64,000 nucleotides of DNA from Artemia franciscana (taxonomy: Eukaryota > Arthropoda > Branchiopoda > Anostraca > Artemiidae). The stretch covers positions 13,286,394 through 13,350,393 of the forward strand of contig NC_088871.1 in assembly GCF_032884065.1 (NCBI RefSeq), given 5' to 3'. Under the pieces are notes generated by a model that was not told where the DNA came from, searched no databases, and worked only from the letters and a program-made list of their open reading frames with translations. Positions 1 through 10,841 of this stretch are shown here, in pieces (within the stretch, counting starts at the first letter, position 1; the number at the start of each line of letters is the position of its first letter). Position numbers and translations under genes: made by a program.

Positions 1-160
1 GAATATATAAATATAGCGCTGACGCTATATCAAGTAGCGGATATCAACGCCAATGGCTTCAACAAGATTTGAAACTAACCAGGATTAAAATGACTAATCA
101 CCAGGAAATTTGGTGATTTTTGAAAAAAGTGGAATTTCTTAGAAAACGAAACTAAAAAAA
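1..160. other. AT-rich sequence, nothing recognised
   Basis: No coding or RNA signal seen. The part nearest the tRNA-like repeat (about 121-160) may be the A/T-rich tail of that element. Confidence 0.4.
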
Positions 161-164
161 AAAT

Positions 165-262
165 GGCCCCAGAGAGGCGCGAACGACTTACAAGACTTAC
201 TGCTTGAAAGTTGTCCAATCACAATTTCATTCAAGCACGCTAACCACTCCGCCAAGAGGGCT
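165..262 (-). repeat. tRNA-derived SINE-like sequence or tRNA pseudogene
   Basis: On the minus strand an A-box-like TGGCGGAGTGGTTA is followed about 60 bases later by GTTCGCGCC (degenerate B box). The intervening arm can pair (GCTTGAA with TTCAAGC). The enlarged variable region and imperfect acceptor argue against a working tRNA. A T-rich tail follows. Confidence 0.5.
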
Positions 263-560
263 TGCATCACAGCAAATTTTGATTAGACGGTTGTACATAG
301 TGAATCAAAGTGATATAAATAGACCAAGGAACAGAAATGAAGCAAAGAAATTTTTTATTCTAAAAAAAGTTTTTTTTATGACTTAGTTTTTATGACGCTA
401 GTTTTTATGACTTAGTGTATCAGAATGTTTCAATTAGCTGAAAACTCAATAAAAAATAATTACGGTATTACCAAAGCAAATTCTCAGCCAAATAATTTCT
501 TAATTTCTAGTCCTGAATCAAAACAAAAGACGGTAAAATGTATATTCAGGAGACAACAAT
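263..560. other. AT-rich sequence without recognised features
   Basis: Only short chance open frames. The phrase around 368-415 repeats itself (TTTTTATGACTTAG twice). Confidence 0.4.
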
Positions 561-845
561 TCAGACGGAGCATTATCTCTTGAATCATGTTCTCTCTTTA
601 CAGAGAAAATTGTCCAGAAACATAATAAGGAGCCTAAAGGCATACGACTCCAAAGTTTTATTATTTATTAATTTTTGTTGCCCAACAATTTTTTTTTTCT
701 CAGTAAGCATTTCAGACCAAACATTATCTCTTGAATCATGTTCTCTCTTTACACAGAAAACTGTCTAGAAACAAGATAAGGAGCCTAAAGGCATACGGCT
801 CCAAAGTTTTATTATTTATTAGTTTTGTTTCCCAGAGGCACTTCA
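561..845 (+). repeat. Two-copy direct tandem repeat, period about 150
   Basis: The segment with CATTATCTCTTGAATCATG at about 571 recurs at about 721. The downstream phrase AGGAGCCTAAAGGCATACG recurs at the same offset. The copies differ at scattered positions, so the duplication is not recent. Confidence 0.8.
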
Positions 846-1189
846 TATGGAAGGGGTCGTCTCATAATTTTCAGAGGGGGCTCATTCAATTGGAAATACA
901 AATTTCTAGTGCGCTTTTTAACAGCCCTTTTTAAAGTGGTCGGAGGGCAACTAGTTCTCCCTCATGCCCTTTTTTCCCAAATGGATTCGATAAAATTTGT
1001 GGGATAGCGATTTTGTTAAAAATATTCCAAAGGTCATACAACAAAAATTCAGGGATTGACAAAACCCCCCATAGCCCAAGGGCAGATTTTTGAAAGGTAT
1101 ACTTTGGTAAACATGTGTAGCGAACTCAATAATAAGACATAATATATACCCGAGTTTTAGAATCATCTTTAATATTCATGAAATGACTT

Positions 1190-1960
1190 AAACGACAAAT
1201 TTTAAACCTTCAGGGAGTGTGGGGGTAGAATCACACTTACTATTAACAGTGACTTGGTGCAGAGATAACTCGAAAGACGCCATGTGAGTCCGGGTCATCG
1301 AAGAATCATGTCTGCAAAATCTCAAGACCAGGTTGTAGGACAGAGATGGACTTTCATCTAATGTTGGGGAACGTAAGGGTAGATTTGGGGAATTTCAAAC
1401 TCTATTTTGGGGGAATATGGCTTGAAATTTTGTATCCCACCCACCATAGTATTTTTATTCTAGGCTCCTATAAGACTCAAAATATACGCATAGTATATTA
1501 GCGTGCTAAATAAAAAGATACGATGTTTTGCAATGTTATCAAATTGAAGTATCTGCAATATCTTGGGAATTGCTAGGGATATTAAGCTAAAAAATTTCGG
1601 GGATTATTGAGGGTCAGGACAGGTTGAAGTTTAATCATTGCCTAGGAGAGAGGGTAGGGACAAAATAGTAGACTCAGGAATCAGGTGCATCCAGGTTTTC
1701 AAAATACCGTAGCTGGTGCATTGTGGAACAGCTTGAGAGATGGACTTCAAACCTTAGGTAGTGTTGGAGAAGGAATGGGAAGGGCATCGAGGCTTCAAAC
1801 TTGGTTTTTGGGAAGAGGGCCATGATATGTTTTGTCTCCAGTCAATCCAAGCGGCTTTTTTTTACAATAAGAGGCTATGAGACCTAGAATCCTGGTACTT
1901 ATTCATAGAATAGATACGCGATTTTTTTCTGTTTACTTGTAAAAAAAAACTAATATAGTT
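1190..1960 (+). repeat. Diverged long-period repeat tract
   Basis: Phrases such as GAGATGGACTT followed by GTTGG, and later CTTCAAACT or TTTCAAACT followed by GGGGGAATATGG-like text, recur about 395 bases apart (near 1343 and 1738). This fits an old tandem or dispersed repeat. Boundaries are not clear. Confidence 0.35.
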
Positions 1961-3026
1961 AGTTTTGCATTGTCAAGATGAGTATTGATGTGTGACATTT
2001 AGACAATCAAGTACATTTCTTAGCCATTCCAAACATTTTATTCACTAGAGGGAAAGATATTACAGAGACTGAAGATCTTCAAAAAAAAAGAAAAAAGAAA
2101 AAAAAGGAGTGAACACTAAAGCGCAATTAGCTGCAGGGACGGTAAAAGTATACATAGAGTAAAAGTAGCAACTATTACGACACTTCATTTCAGTAGCCTC
2201 TGTTCCTCCAGCAAGAAGTACCGAGCTTTTCAAACTTTGGCTTAAGCATAGTTTTTTTAGTTTTGTTTTAGTTTTATTAGTCTCATAGTGCAAGGAAGTG
2301 TGGATTACTCTACAATTCCATTCTGACCATTAGAATGTTTAGGGAAAATAATCATCGAGTTTATAACAAACTGGAAACTACCTACAGAAGAATAGTGTAA
2401 ATGACAGGTGATGCAAAATCACATCAATAGCATTTCGTTTGCCCCTTCTCCCTAAGAAAAGCAAAATATATAAAATTCCAAAGTATTTTTACATCCAAAA
2501 CAATAAGACTTACCTAAACCCTCATTGAACATCTTATTTTGGCACCCTTGGTCTTTCATTATCCAGGGATTGGAAGGTTTAGTAACAAAAATCCAGGTTC
2601 AAAATATACCTCAAATTAGGCTTCTAGAATCAAGGTGAGTCACCGCCGTTTTTAGTAAGTTTTGTTGTTTACAATAAACAACCCCTTTTTCTTCTAACAA
2701 GACCAAGAATACCAGCAAGAACTTTGCCAGGGGACAAATTTTTCAAGAGGAGGAGGGAATTTTTATTGCGAATAGTTAGATGACACTATATTAAAGTCCG
2801 TTAAAAGAGACAATAGGTATTTAGGACAATGGGGGGGGGGGTATATACAAGATCCTAGGTCTCAAAGCGAAGTTTTCACTGTGTTTCTTTTTCCAAGAGG
2901 GATGGGGGGAGTCCTCCCCTCATATCCTTTCATAGATGCCACTTATGATTTTATGACTGTGAATGCATTTATGCCCTCGTGTCTTGAAATTTATAGGCTT
3001 CTTAGCATTGATTAAATAAATAAAAA
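1961..3026. other. Non-coding sequence, nothing recognised
   Basis: No exon-like frame, RNA or clear repeat seen. Contains G and A homopolymer runs (for example near 2830). Confidence 0.4.
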
Positions 3027-5085
3027 CAGATTTTTTTTAACTGATAGTAAGGAGCGACATTAAAACTTAAAACGAACAGAAATTACTCCGTGTATGAAAG
3101 GGGCTGTTCCTCCCTCAACGTCCCGCTCTTAACGCTAAAGGTTTACTCTTTCTCTCAATTCTACTTTATTAAACAGTAAATAACTTTTAATTTACTGTTT
3201 TTAAAAAAAAGTTTTAATGTCACTCCTTACTTTCAGTTTAAAAAACTTGTTTTTTTTATTTCATTTCTGAACGTTTTTAAATTAATGCATGTTTTTATTT
3301 TGGCTCTCCGCAAATGAATAATTAAAACGAAATTCGCTAATTAATTTTTTTTTGCTAAATGGCTGTCTCTTAGTTTTGATCAGATTTTATTAGTTTTGAT
3401 TTCGATCAGTTGCCCTCGAATTTTTCGGTTATTTAAAAAGGCAACTAGAATTTTTAATTTTTAACGAACCTTTTTATTAGTAAAAAATATTCATAACTTA
3501 CAAATTAACTTACGTAACGAACTTCTATATTCATATATTTTTATTATGCACATGACGGGGTTTGCCCCCTCGTTAATACCTCACTCTTTACACTAAAACT
3601 TTAATTGTGTCCCAATTCTTTAAGATTGACCCCTGAATCCCAAAGGCTGTAGAATAAATAGTTGAAATTACTAAAAATACTTTAGCGTGAAGGGCAACTA
3701 TTTAGGAAGAGATGGACCCCCCCCCCTAATTCGTAGTAATCTCTGTTCGTTTTAAGTTTTAATGCTGCTCCTTACTTTCAGTTGAATAAAATTTTCCTAT
3801 TTATTTTTTCACTATTTTTTTTACATAATGCTAGAAAATCCTGCGCCCCCTTCATGGAATTTCTCTTCTCCCATGACAAATTCCTCCAAGAGAAGATCCT
3901 CCCACGTAGCCCCTCCCCTCAACCCCCCAACCAAAAAATTATCCTGAAAAGGTCTGTACACTTCCAAATAATCATTACTGTATGTAAACGCTGGTCAGTT
4001 TGTAACTTGCAGCCCCTCCCCTGGGGACTATGGTGGAGTAAGTGAGCCCCAAAGACATAGTTATTACACAAAGGCTGTAGAATAAATAGTTGAAATTACT
4101 AAAATACTTTAGCGTGAATAGCGAGCTATTTAGGAAGAGATGGACCCCCCCCCCTAATTCGTAGTAATCTCTGTTCGTTTTAAGTTTTAATGCTGTTCCT
4201 TACTTTCAGTTGAATAAAATTTTCCTATCTATTTTTTCACTATTTTTTTTAAATAATGCTAGAAAATCCTGCGCCCCCTTCATGGAATTTCTCTTCTCCC
4301 ATGACAAATTCCTCCGAGAGAAGATCCTCCCACGTAGCCCCCTCCCCTCACCTCCCCCCCCCCAACCAAAAAATTATCCTGAAAAGGTCTGTACACTTCC
4401 AAATAATCATTACTGTATGTAAACGCTGGTCAGTTTGTAACTTGCGGCCCCTCCCCTGGGGACTGTGGTGGAGTAAGTGTGCCCCAAAGACATAGTTATT
4501 ATGTTTTTCGACTATGCTGAACAAAATTGCAATCTCAAAATACTGATCCGTTGACTTTTGGAAAAAATGAGCATGGGAGGGGGCCTAGGTGCCCTCCCAT
4601 TTTTCTGGTCACTTAAAAGGGCACTAGAACTTTTAATTTCCGTGTGAATGAGCCCCCTCGCAACATTCTAGGACCATTTGGTTGATACGATCACCCCTGA
4701 AAAAAAAAAAACAAACAAACAAATAAACACGCACCCGTGATCGGTCTTCTGATAAAAAATACGAAATTCCATATTTTTGTAGATAAAAGCTTGAAACTTC
4801 TATAGTAGGGTTCTCTGATACGGTGAATGCGATGGTAGTATTTTTGGTTAAGATCGTATGACTTTTAGGTGGTGTTTCCCCCTATTTTCCAAAACAAGGC
4901 AAATTTTCTCAGGCTCGTAACTTTTGATGAGTAAGACTAAATTTGATGAAACTTATATATTTAAAATTAGCATAAAAATCCAATTCTTTTGATATATCTA
5001 TTGGTATCAAAATTCCGTTTTTTAGAGTTTCGTTTACTATTGAGCCGGGTCGCTCCTTCCTACAGTTCGTTACCACGAACTGTTT
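3027..5085 (+). mobile_element. Foldback-family element, copy A1
   Basis: Begins with a T-run and the phrase GTAAGGAGCGACATTAAAAC, and ends CGTTACCACGAACTGTTT after GAGCCGGGTCGCTCC. The same start, interior and end occur at 52065-53793 (opposite orientation) and 56552-58084. The left end contains an imperfect inverted repeat (about 3037-3240). The right end carries a small palindrome around ACAGTTCGT/ACGAACTGT. No coding capacity is seen. Probably a non-autonomous transposon; superfamily unknown. Confidence 0.7.
3641..4496 (+). repeat. 428-bp tandem duplication inside foldback copy A1
   Basis: The block starting CAAAGGCTGTAGAATAAATA at 3641 starts again at 4069 and runs nearly unchanged through the poly-C tract and CATGGAATTTCTCTTC phrase to GACATAGTTATTA. 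The single-copy state is seen in the sister element at about 57085-57500. Confidence 0.85.
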
Positions 5086-5204
5086 GGCTAGGACGTTGAT
5101 CCATTCAGGAGAAGGTGAGGAGGACTAATAACCCCAAAAGGTTCAAAGTCTAAAGAGTATATGACAAGGAGACAACTCTATTGAATGATTAAATATATAA
5201 ACAA

Positions 5205-5600
5205 TTTCATCTGAAAGTAAAGAGTGACATTACACATCAAAACAAACAGAAATTATCGCCTTCACTAGTTAAGCTTAAGTCTAAACTTTGAAAATACTGC
5301 TCAAACAAATTCAAATTCTTGGATTTCAGAAGTTGGTTTTAAATAATTTGACAAAAGAGTTCAACTTTAGCGTAAAGAACGAGGAGTGAGGGAGGGGCAT
5401 CCCCCTTCATACTCAGAATAATTTCTATTCGTTTTCGTTTTAAATTGTTTTAATTGTTAAATTGTTTTTCGTTTTCGTTAAATTCGTTTTAAATTTAAAT
5501 GTTACTTCTTATTTTCAGTGGATAACCTTGTTTTTTATTTAATTTTTGACCGTTTTCATACCAGAAAATCCCCCCCCCCCCCGTGCAAAATTTCTAACGC
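5205..5600 (+). repeat. Partial foldback-family copy
   Basis: Shares the TGAAAGTAAAGAGTGACATT start and the later TTTTCAGTGGATAACCTTG segment with the full copies, with extra TTCGTTTT repeats at about 5430-5490. Diverged and incomplete. Confidence 0.6.
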
Positions 5601-6809
5601 AAAATTCCCCCAGAAACTATCCTTCCGATGGCACATTCTCCCCTTAAGAAATCCATTCTATCCATAGAAACCCTCTAACCGCCCCCCCCCCCCAAAAAAA
5701 ATGATAAATATGGATAGGTGCCTCTCGATTTAGCATGGATCAAAGGGCACTAGGATAACTATCCTTTAGTGCTTTTAAAACAGTAATTGTGTTTCAAACA
5801 TCCGGAAAGGGCAAGTCAATTATACATATTTATTATACAAAAAAATTCATGGCACCAAAATGTCAAAAATGGAACTGCCTATACATATAAACAAACTCAC
5901 TCAGAAGTCTCACTGTAAAATCATAGTCTCCTTGAAAAAAAAAAAAGAAAGAAAAAAACCCTACAGAACAGTTTCAACTACAAGCGGCGCAACTTTTATT
6001 TCACATCAGTTAAGAGAATTTTATAGGACAATTCAGTATCTGAAAGATTATATTTGGGACTAAAATGGTGATTTTTTTTTATCAACGTTATAAGTAATGG
6101 ACAGTTTTGATATTCGTTTCTTAACAAAATAGCGGATCTGAAACAATTATGGAGATTTACACAGCACTTTTTCAAGCAATATCAACACAATTCTATTTAG
6201 TAAACGAATTTCACTAATAGACAAAGCATAACTGAACGTTGGGTGGAGTGTGTGGTAGCAAGACACCATCTAAATTAACGAATTCAAATTATTGAAGTCT
6301 GAAAATATACATTTGAAATTAAGAAGTCCCTTCATCATTAACCTTTTCAAATAAATCATCTTTTAAGCCCTCTCTCAAATTTTGCAAATGTACATATTAT
6401 TTTTAACTAACTTTTAATTATAAAAGTATACAAAAATAAATAATTAACATATAATTTTGTATTTGAGTATTAAATGGCTGGTGACAAAGAAAATATGTAT
6501 CTTCAAACTTCTTTTAGAGCGGGTGGGGGGGGGGTAAGCATTATCAGAAAAAAGAGCTCATAAGTTGCTTTTCATTGCCTACATTGCTTTTTGCAATGTC
6601 TTCATATTTCCCAACAGAACTAGCTTTTGCAAAACCGATTCCAACTGAAAAAATTTATAATCTTATAATCTTTTATAATTTATAATCTTAACAATATATG
6701 TGTAAAAAAATAATAGTAAACCCATCAAAATACAAAACAACTTAGATTTTTGCTCATTTTCTTTTATTAACCACAGACCAACCTGAATCTATTAATAAAC
6801 AAAGTTATT
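5601..6809. other. Downstream flank of the BTB-BACK gene
   Basis: Mostly featureless AT-rich DNA with C and G runs near 5680 and 6525. A minus-strand frame after a TTTTTTCAG acceptor (6544-6644, 33 codons then TGA) is the only exon-like item, and I could not join it in phase to the gene. Confidence 0.35.
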
Positions 6810-7349
6810 TCACTCTAATCTCCCCTTCAACCATGCCGAATCCACAGGGAATCGCCCCTTTACAACAAGTTTGTATGTAGAGTTACTACAAAGAACAGGT
6901 TGACTATCAAACACAGCTACAACACAACAAGCACCCGTTTCTACAAATACAGATTTAACAACTAAAAGATAATCTTTTGAATCAAGGACTGAAACAGTTG
7001 TCAAACATTCAGTACCAATATTAACCTTTAGATGACAACTTACTAGAAACACTGACTGCGGTACTTGAAACACTTGAGTTAGACCATCATAATGTCGCAT
7101 TAAATAAGAAGGACGTAAACTGAAAATGTGTATGTTTATTCTGATTGTGACATGGTTAACTACATATTTGGTCCGTTTAAATAACTTTCGGCTTAAATGC
7201 CAACTAGGGGGGATGATAAATGATTCCTTGAAATGAAAGAAGTCAGATTTTTCCTCATCCGTGAGCAATTCAGAGCGAGCTGGCCCATCCAGAAATTCTT
7301 CAATATCCATTTGTAGAAAATGAACATAAGGTATGAGGCTTCGTGCCTC
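6810..7349 (-). CDS. BTB-BACK gene, last exon (end of BACK plus divergent PHR-like region)
   Basis: Seen: a TTTCAG acceptor, phase 0, then 179 codons and TGA. The first part reads EARSLIPYVHF, then MDIEEFLDGPARSELLTDEE. Known: BTBD1/2/3/6-type proteins have a near-identical pattern here (LIRFPLM, a short EEF segment, GPAQSGIL, then a D-x-E turn) closing the BACK domain, followed by a PHR beta-sandwich. The rest has PHR-like spacing: a VFLVSCHLKV strand, AVFDSQPV, and TYKLVVKG near the end. Inferred: a PHR-like domain that is strongly diverged and about 45 residues shorter than usual. BTB-BACK proteins are commonly cullin-3 substrate adaptors, and that role is assigned here by family only. The total assembled protein is about 392 residues. 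Unknown: whether a downstream exon is used in some transcripts. Confidence 0.78.
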   Translation of the reverse strand, partial: EARSLIPYVHFLQMDIEEFLDGPARSELLTDEEKSDFFHFKESFIIPPSWHLSRKLFKRTKYVVNHVTIRINIHIFSLRPSYLMRHYDGLTQVFQVPQSVFLVSCHLKVNIGTECLTTVSVLDSKDYLLVVKSVFVETGACCVVAVFDSQPVLCSNSTYKLVVKGRFPVDSAWLKGRLE

Positions 7350-8960
7350 CTGAAATTAAACAGCCGAAATAGAACACAAGGTATAAGTCTTCGTAATTCC
7401 TAAACACATTTAGTTGAAATAAAGCATAATGTATGTTCTAAAACATAAATGTGTATGCGTCCTTAAGCATATAGAAATATAAAGTAACAACTGAACATTT
7501 GGTATAAACCTTCATCCTTCCTGCAATTAAACAGTCGAGTTGAATTAGCTTCATTTACGGTACGATAACATTTTTTTCACCATAATAGGAATGGCATTGA
7601 CAATAAAATTTTTAGATGTATTATTCTTTTATTTTATCCTCCTCTCAACTGTTCTATGGACATTTTATTAGTTTTCTTTATTTTGGGCAATCATAAGGGC
7701 AAATCCTCTTTCAAAAGCATGCTTGATAAGGAAGCAGTTTTTACTTTTCTAGATTCTTCTTTTACTACTAAAATGATTTTTGGATTTATGTTAGAGGAGA
7801 ATTCATTTATTCATTCAAATTCAGAATCGTTCCATGCGTGTTATTCTAAAAGAAATTCTAGCATTATATGCATAAAGACATGTGTATATGAATGCCATCT
7901 TTTATTCTGTATTAAAAATTTGTATCAATGAGGGTACTGTTACCCTGAAACACACTTTATATGGCTAAGATTTATGTGCTGTGTGCAAGTTTTTAATATG
8001 TTGTTTTTCTACAGTCCTTTGGTTTTAATAGCCCAATTAAAGACGACAATTTTGCCCTCACTCGACGGATGAAATTCAGCCGTGTCTATATACTCAATCT
8101 TATTTTGGAATTTACTTTGTGATTTTATTTTAATTCTTAACTGAAAACTAGGTTAAAAATACGTCAGACACGTGCAAAATTAGGAAAGTTTTCCCATTTT
8201 AAGTTTGGGCCATTTACCAAGAAAAAATGTAAATAATGACATGATTCTGCTTTGGAACACAGATTGAACTGATAATAATGAATTCAATGACATAAATATC
8301 TTGTCCTGTCAGCGCGGGCTACAGCTGTAAGCTTATCGCAAAACTACATGTTTTTCAGGGAACATAAATCTTAAGCCATATAACAGTCTAATTTCTTAGA
8401 ATAAACGATAATATAGAATTTTCTTACACTTTTTATGTTACTTTAAGTCATAGTTTTTTTTTTTTTTTTACCTTGCCAGTACTTCACAATTACTCATAAG
8501 TATCCAAAAACCACCAAATAAACTCAGAATCACCAACAACTAATGCAAATTTAAAAATTAAAATGCACATAAGTCACAATGTATATACAAATTATGCACA
8601 TAGCGTAATTTTGTCTAGCTGGTGACAAGCTTTAAACTATTTTTTAGGGTAAAAAAGTGGGATCACTTCAAGCAAAGATTCAACCCATCTACCAAATACT
8701 ACCGTCAAATAATTTACATTAGCTTTTGTATTCTAGAAGAGCGTTAAAAAATAAAACAAGAAAAATAAAACATATCTTTATAGTTACGTTCAAAAATATC
8801 AAAGTATAATTTACAATTTTTACGCTCAATTGCAAAACAGTGCAACTTATATATGCTAATGAAGGAACAAGAATGATAGGAAAAGTATATGAAGCTTCGC
8901 TCGGTTCCTGGTAATGATACTGATATTTCATTAACGGACAGTAGGGTCCAAATTCCTTGC

Positions 8961-9125
8961 AAGATTTGAAGAACGGTTAAAAATTAAATTAAAAAAACAA
9001 GTTTTTTCAACTGAAAGTAAGGAGCCACATGAAAATTAAAAACGAACAAAAATTATTCCATATTTGAGGGGGGGGGGGCTTCCTCAGCCGTCATTCTTTA
9101 CACTAAAGTTTGACTCTTTGTCACC
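8961..9125 (+). repeat. Partial foldback-family copy in intron 4
   Basis: Contains GAACGGTTAAAAATTAAAT, a T-run and then CTGAAAGTAAGGAGCCACAT and AACGAACAAAAATTATTCC, matching the start of the full copies. The rest of the element is absent. Confidence 0.65.
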
Positions 9126-9603
9126 ATATTTTAAGAGACACTGCTCAAACACAAGGGCCGCTGATTCAGAAGTATCTACAAAAACATTACGACTTGAACC
9201 GTATAAAACGTGGCTAGAGGAGATGTTTCATTGTGTATTGAAAGATTGGCTATAGCTTGGGTTAATTTTGACAAAGCAAAAATTTAGGGTCATCCCAAAC
9301 GTTGGTCAAAGTTGAAATTGATGTCATTGTACTTTGTCTCGCATTAATTTTTCCTCAAAATCGGCTACATAGTTTTTTTTCCTGAAAACTGGCATATTAA
9401 CATTTCTGGCCACAAAAACGATCTATTATGTCACAACTTTAAGGAAAAATTTGTATTCCAAAGGAGGTTGCATCGAACCGAACCAAACACGAAGGGATAA
9501 CACGATAATTATACTATTGCGTAAGTAAGATATTTAGTCAAATTACAATTGAATAAAGAACGTGTTGGTATATATGACGTCATGCGAAATTACACAAGGT
9601 TTT

Positions 9604-10285
9604 GAATGAATCCGAACCACTAAAGTAAAAGGTATGGAAAAAAGTCAGAGGTAGGGTATTCACACAAATGAAGCGCAAACAAGATCTGCGGCTCGAAGAC
9701 ATGTGACAATCAGCATCACAACGAATGCATTGAATCGTAGATGATATCTGCGGTTAGAAGAGAAGCAACAGCGAGAATCACAACAAGTCCCAGAAAAAAA
9801 AATACAATAAAATAGATGATTCTTTGATGCATTAACAAGAATGAGGAATTGAATTCACGTCAGAATTTCTTAACTCAATCGAAATTGTTCATTTGACGCT
9901 CCGTAACTTTTAATTTAAAACATAACGAATATAAATACTCCCTTTGAACGAGCAACTGTGTATTTATTTACGCATTTATGATGTTTTCCTGAAAATGATT
10001 TTGAATGAATCCGAACAGCTAATGCAAAAGGCATAGAAAATTTCTGATGAAATGATCCACAAAATGAAGTGCAAATGAGATACGCGACTAGAAGATATGC
10101 AACGACAAGTATCACTACGAATCTCAAATTAAAATATTGTACAACCAAATCTGCGGTTAGAAAAGAAAAAAGACAGCAAGAATCACAAGAGTCCGAGAAA
10201 TAAAAAAAATCTTAAAAAATGCATGATTCTTTGATACATTAACAAAAAGTAAGAATTGAATTCTCGACAAAATTTCTTAGATCAG
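9604..10285 (+). repeat. Two-copy direct repeat, period about 400
   Basis: GAATGAATCCGAAC starts both units (about 9604 and 10003). Later phrases TCTGCGGTTAGAA, ATGATTCTTTGATGCATTAA and GGAATTGAATTC-like text recur in the same order. Copies are diverged and carry small indels. Confidence 0.7.
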
Positions 10286-10630
10286 GCTAGTAAATAATTA
10301 GGGAATCAAATATAAACAAGTCTCACTTAAATTTGAAGATATCGACCAGTATTAAATCAAGAAGCATTAAATTTTACATTGTAGTATATTAAATTTTTAG
10401 TATTGATCAGCTCTAAATTACATTGCACATTTGTGATTGAGGTAGCATAACATGTCTCAAAATTAATTCTATTTTTCGAGCCTACATTTATTTCCTCTCA
10501 ATTGGCTAATTGAAAAGATGGGTGTAATTAAAATTATGAGAAAAAGCAGAGAACAGAGAGGGATAAGGAGATAGAAAGAAAAAGAGAAAAAGAGAGAGAG
10601 AGAGAGAAAGAGAAGAAGAAATGTACTTAC

Positions 10631-10789
10631 ATCGTATCCGTGTTGGGTTTTATACCTTTCAATAAAATTAAATAACTGGCTTTCATTGTCCAAAGATAAA
10701 TTCGGATTCGAAATTAGCGTGGTCAGTGTTTCCAATGAGCACTGCAGCGCTTTTTCACTCAATGCTTCTGAAGAACCATTTAGAAACTT
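10631..10789 (-). CDS. BTB-BACK gene, exon 4 (BACK domain)
   Basis: Seen: a CCTTTTTAG acceptor, 53 codons in phase 0 and a GTAAGT donor. The peptide contains EALSEKALQCSLETL, then the loop LSLDNESQLFNFIERY. Known: BACK domains have a D-x-x-T-L-x-x-(I/V)-L segment followed by (D/E)xLFxAVxRW; the equivalent here is ESQLFNFIERY. A LINE in the same orientation ends about 50-60 bases upstream in the preceding intron. Covers about residues 161-213. Confidence 0.8.
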
Positions 10790-10841
10790 CTAAAAAGGGA
10801 AAAGAAAAACAAAGAAGGTAGGTATAACAATTCCAATTCTC

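Larger units (their letters stand above)
7350..10630. other. Intron 4 of the BTB-BACK gene
   Basis: Inferred from the flanking exons. Contains a partial foldback-family copy and a two-copy direct repeat, listed separately. The rest shows no coding signal. Confidence 0.6.

Noticed and set aside
165-262. Functional tRNA gene
   Set aside because: A- and B-box-like parts are present, but the arms do not fold into a standard cloverleaf. Better read as a SINE or pseudogene.
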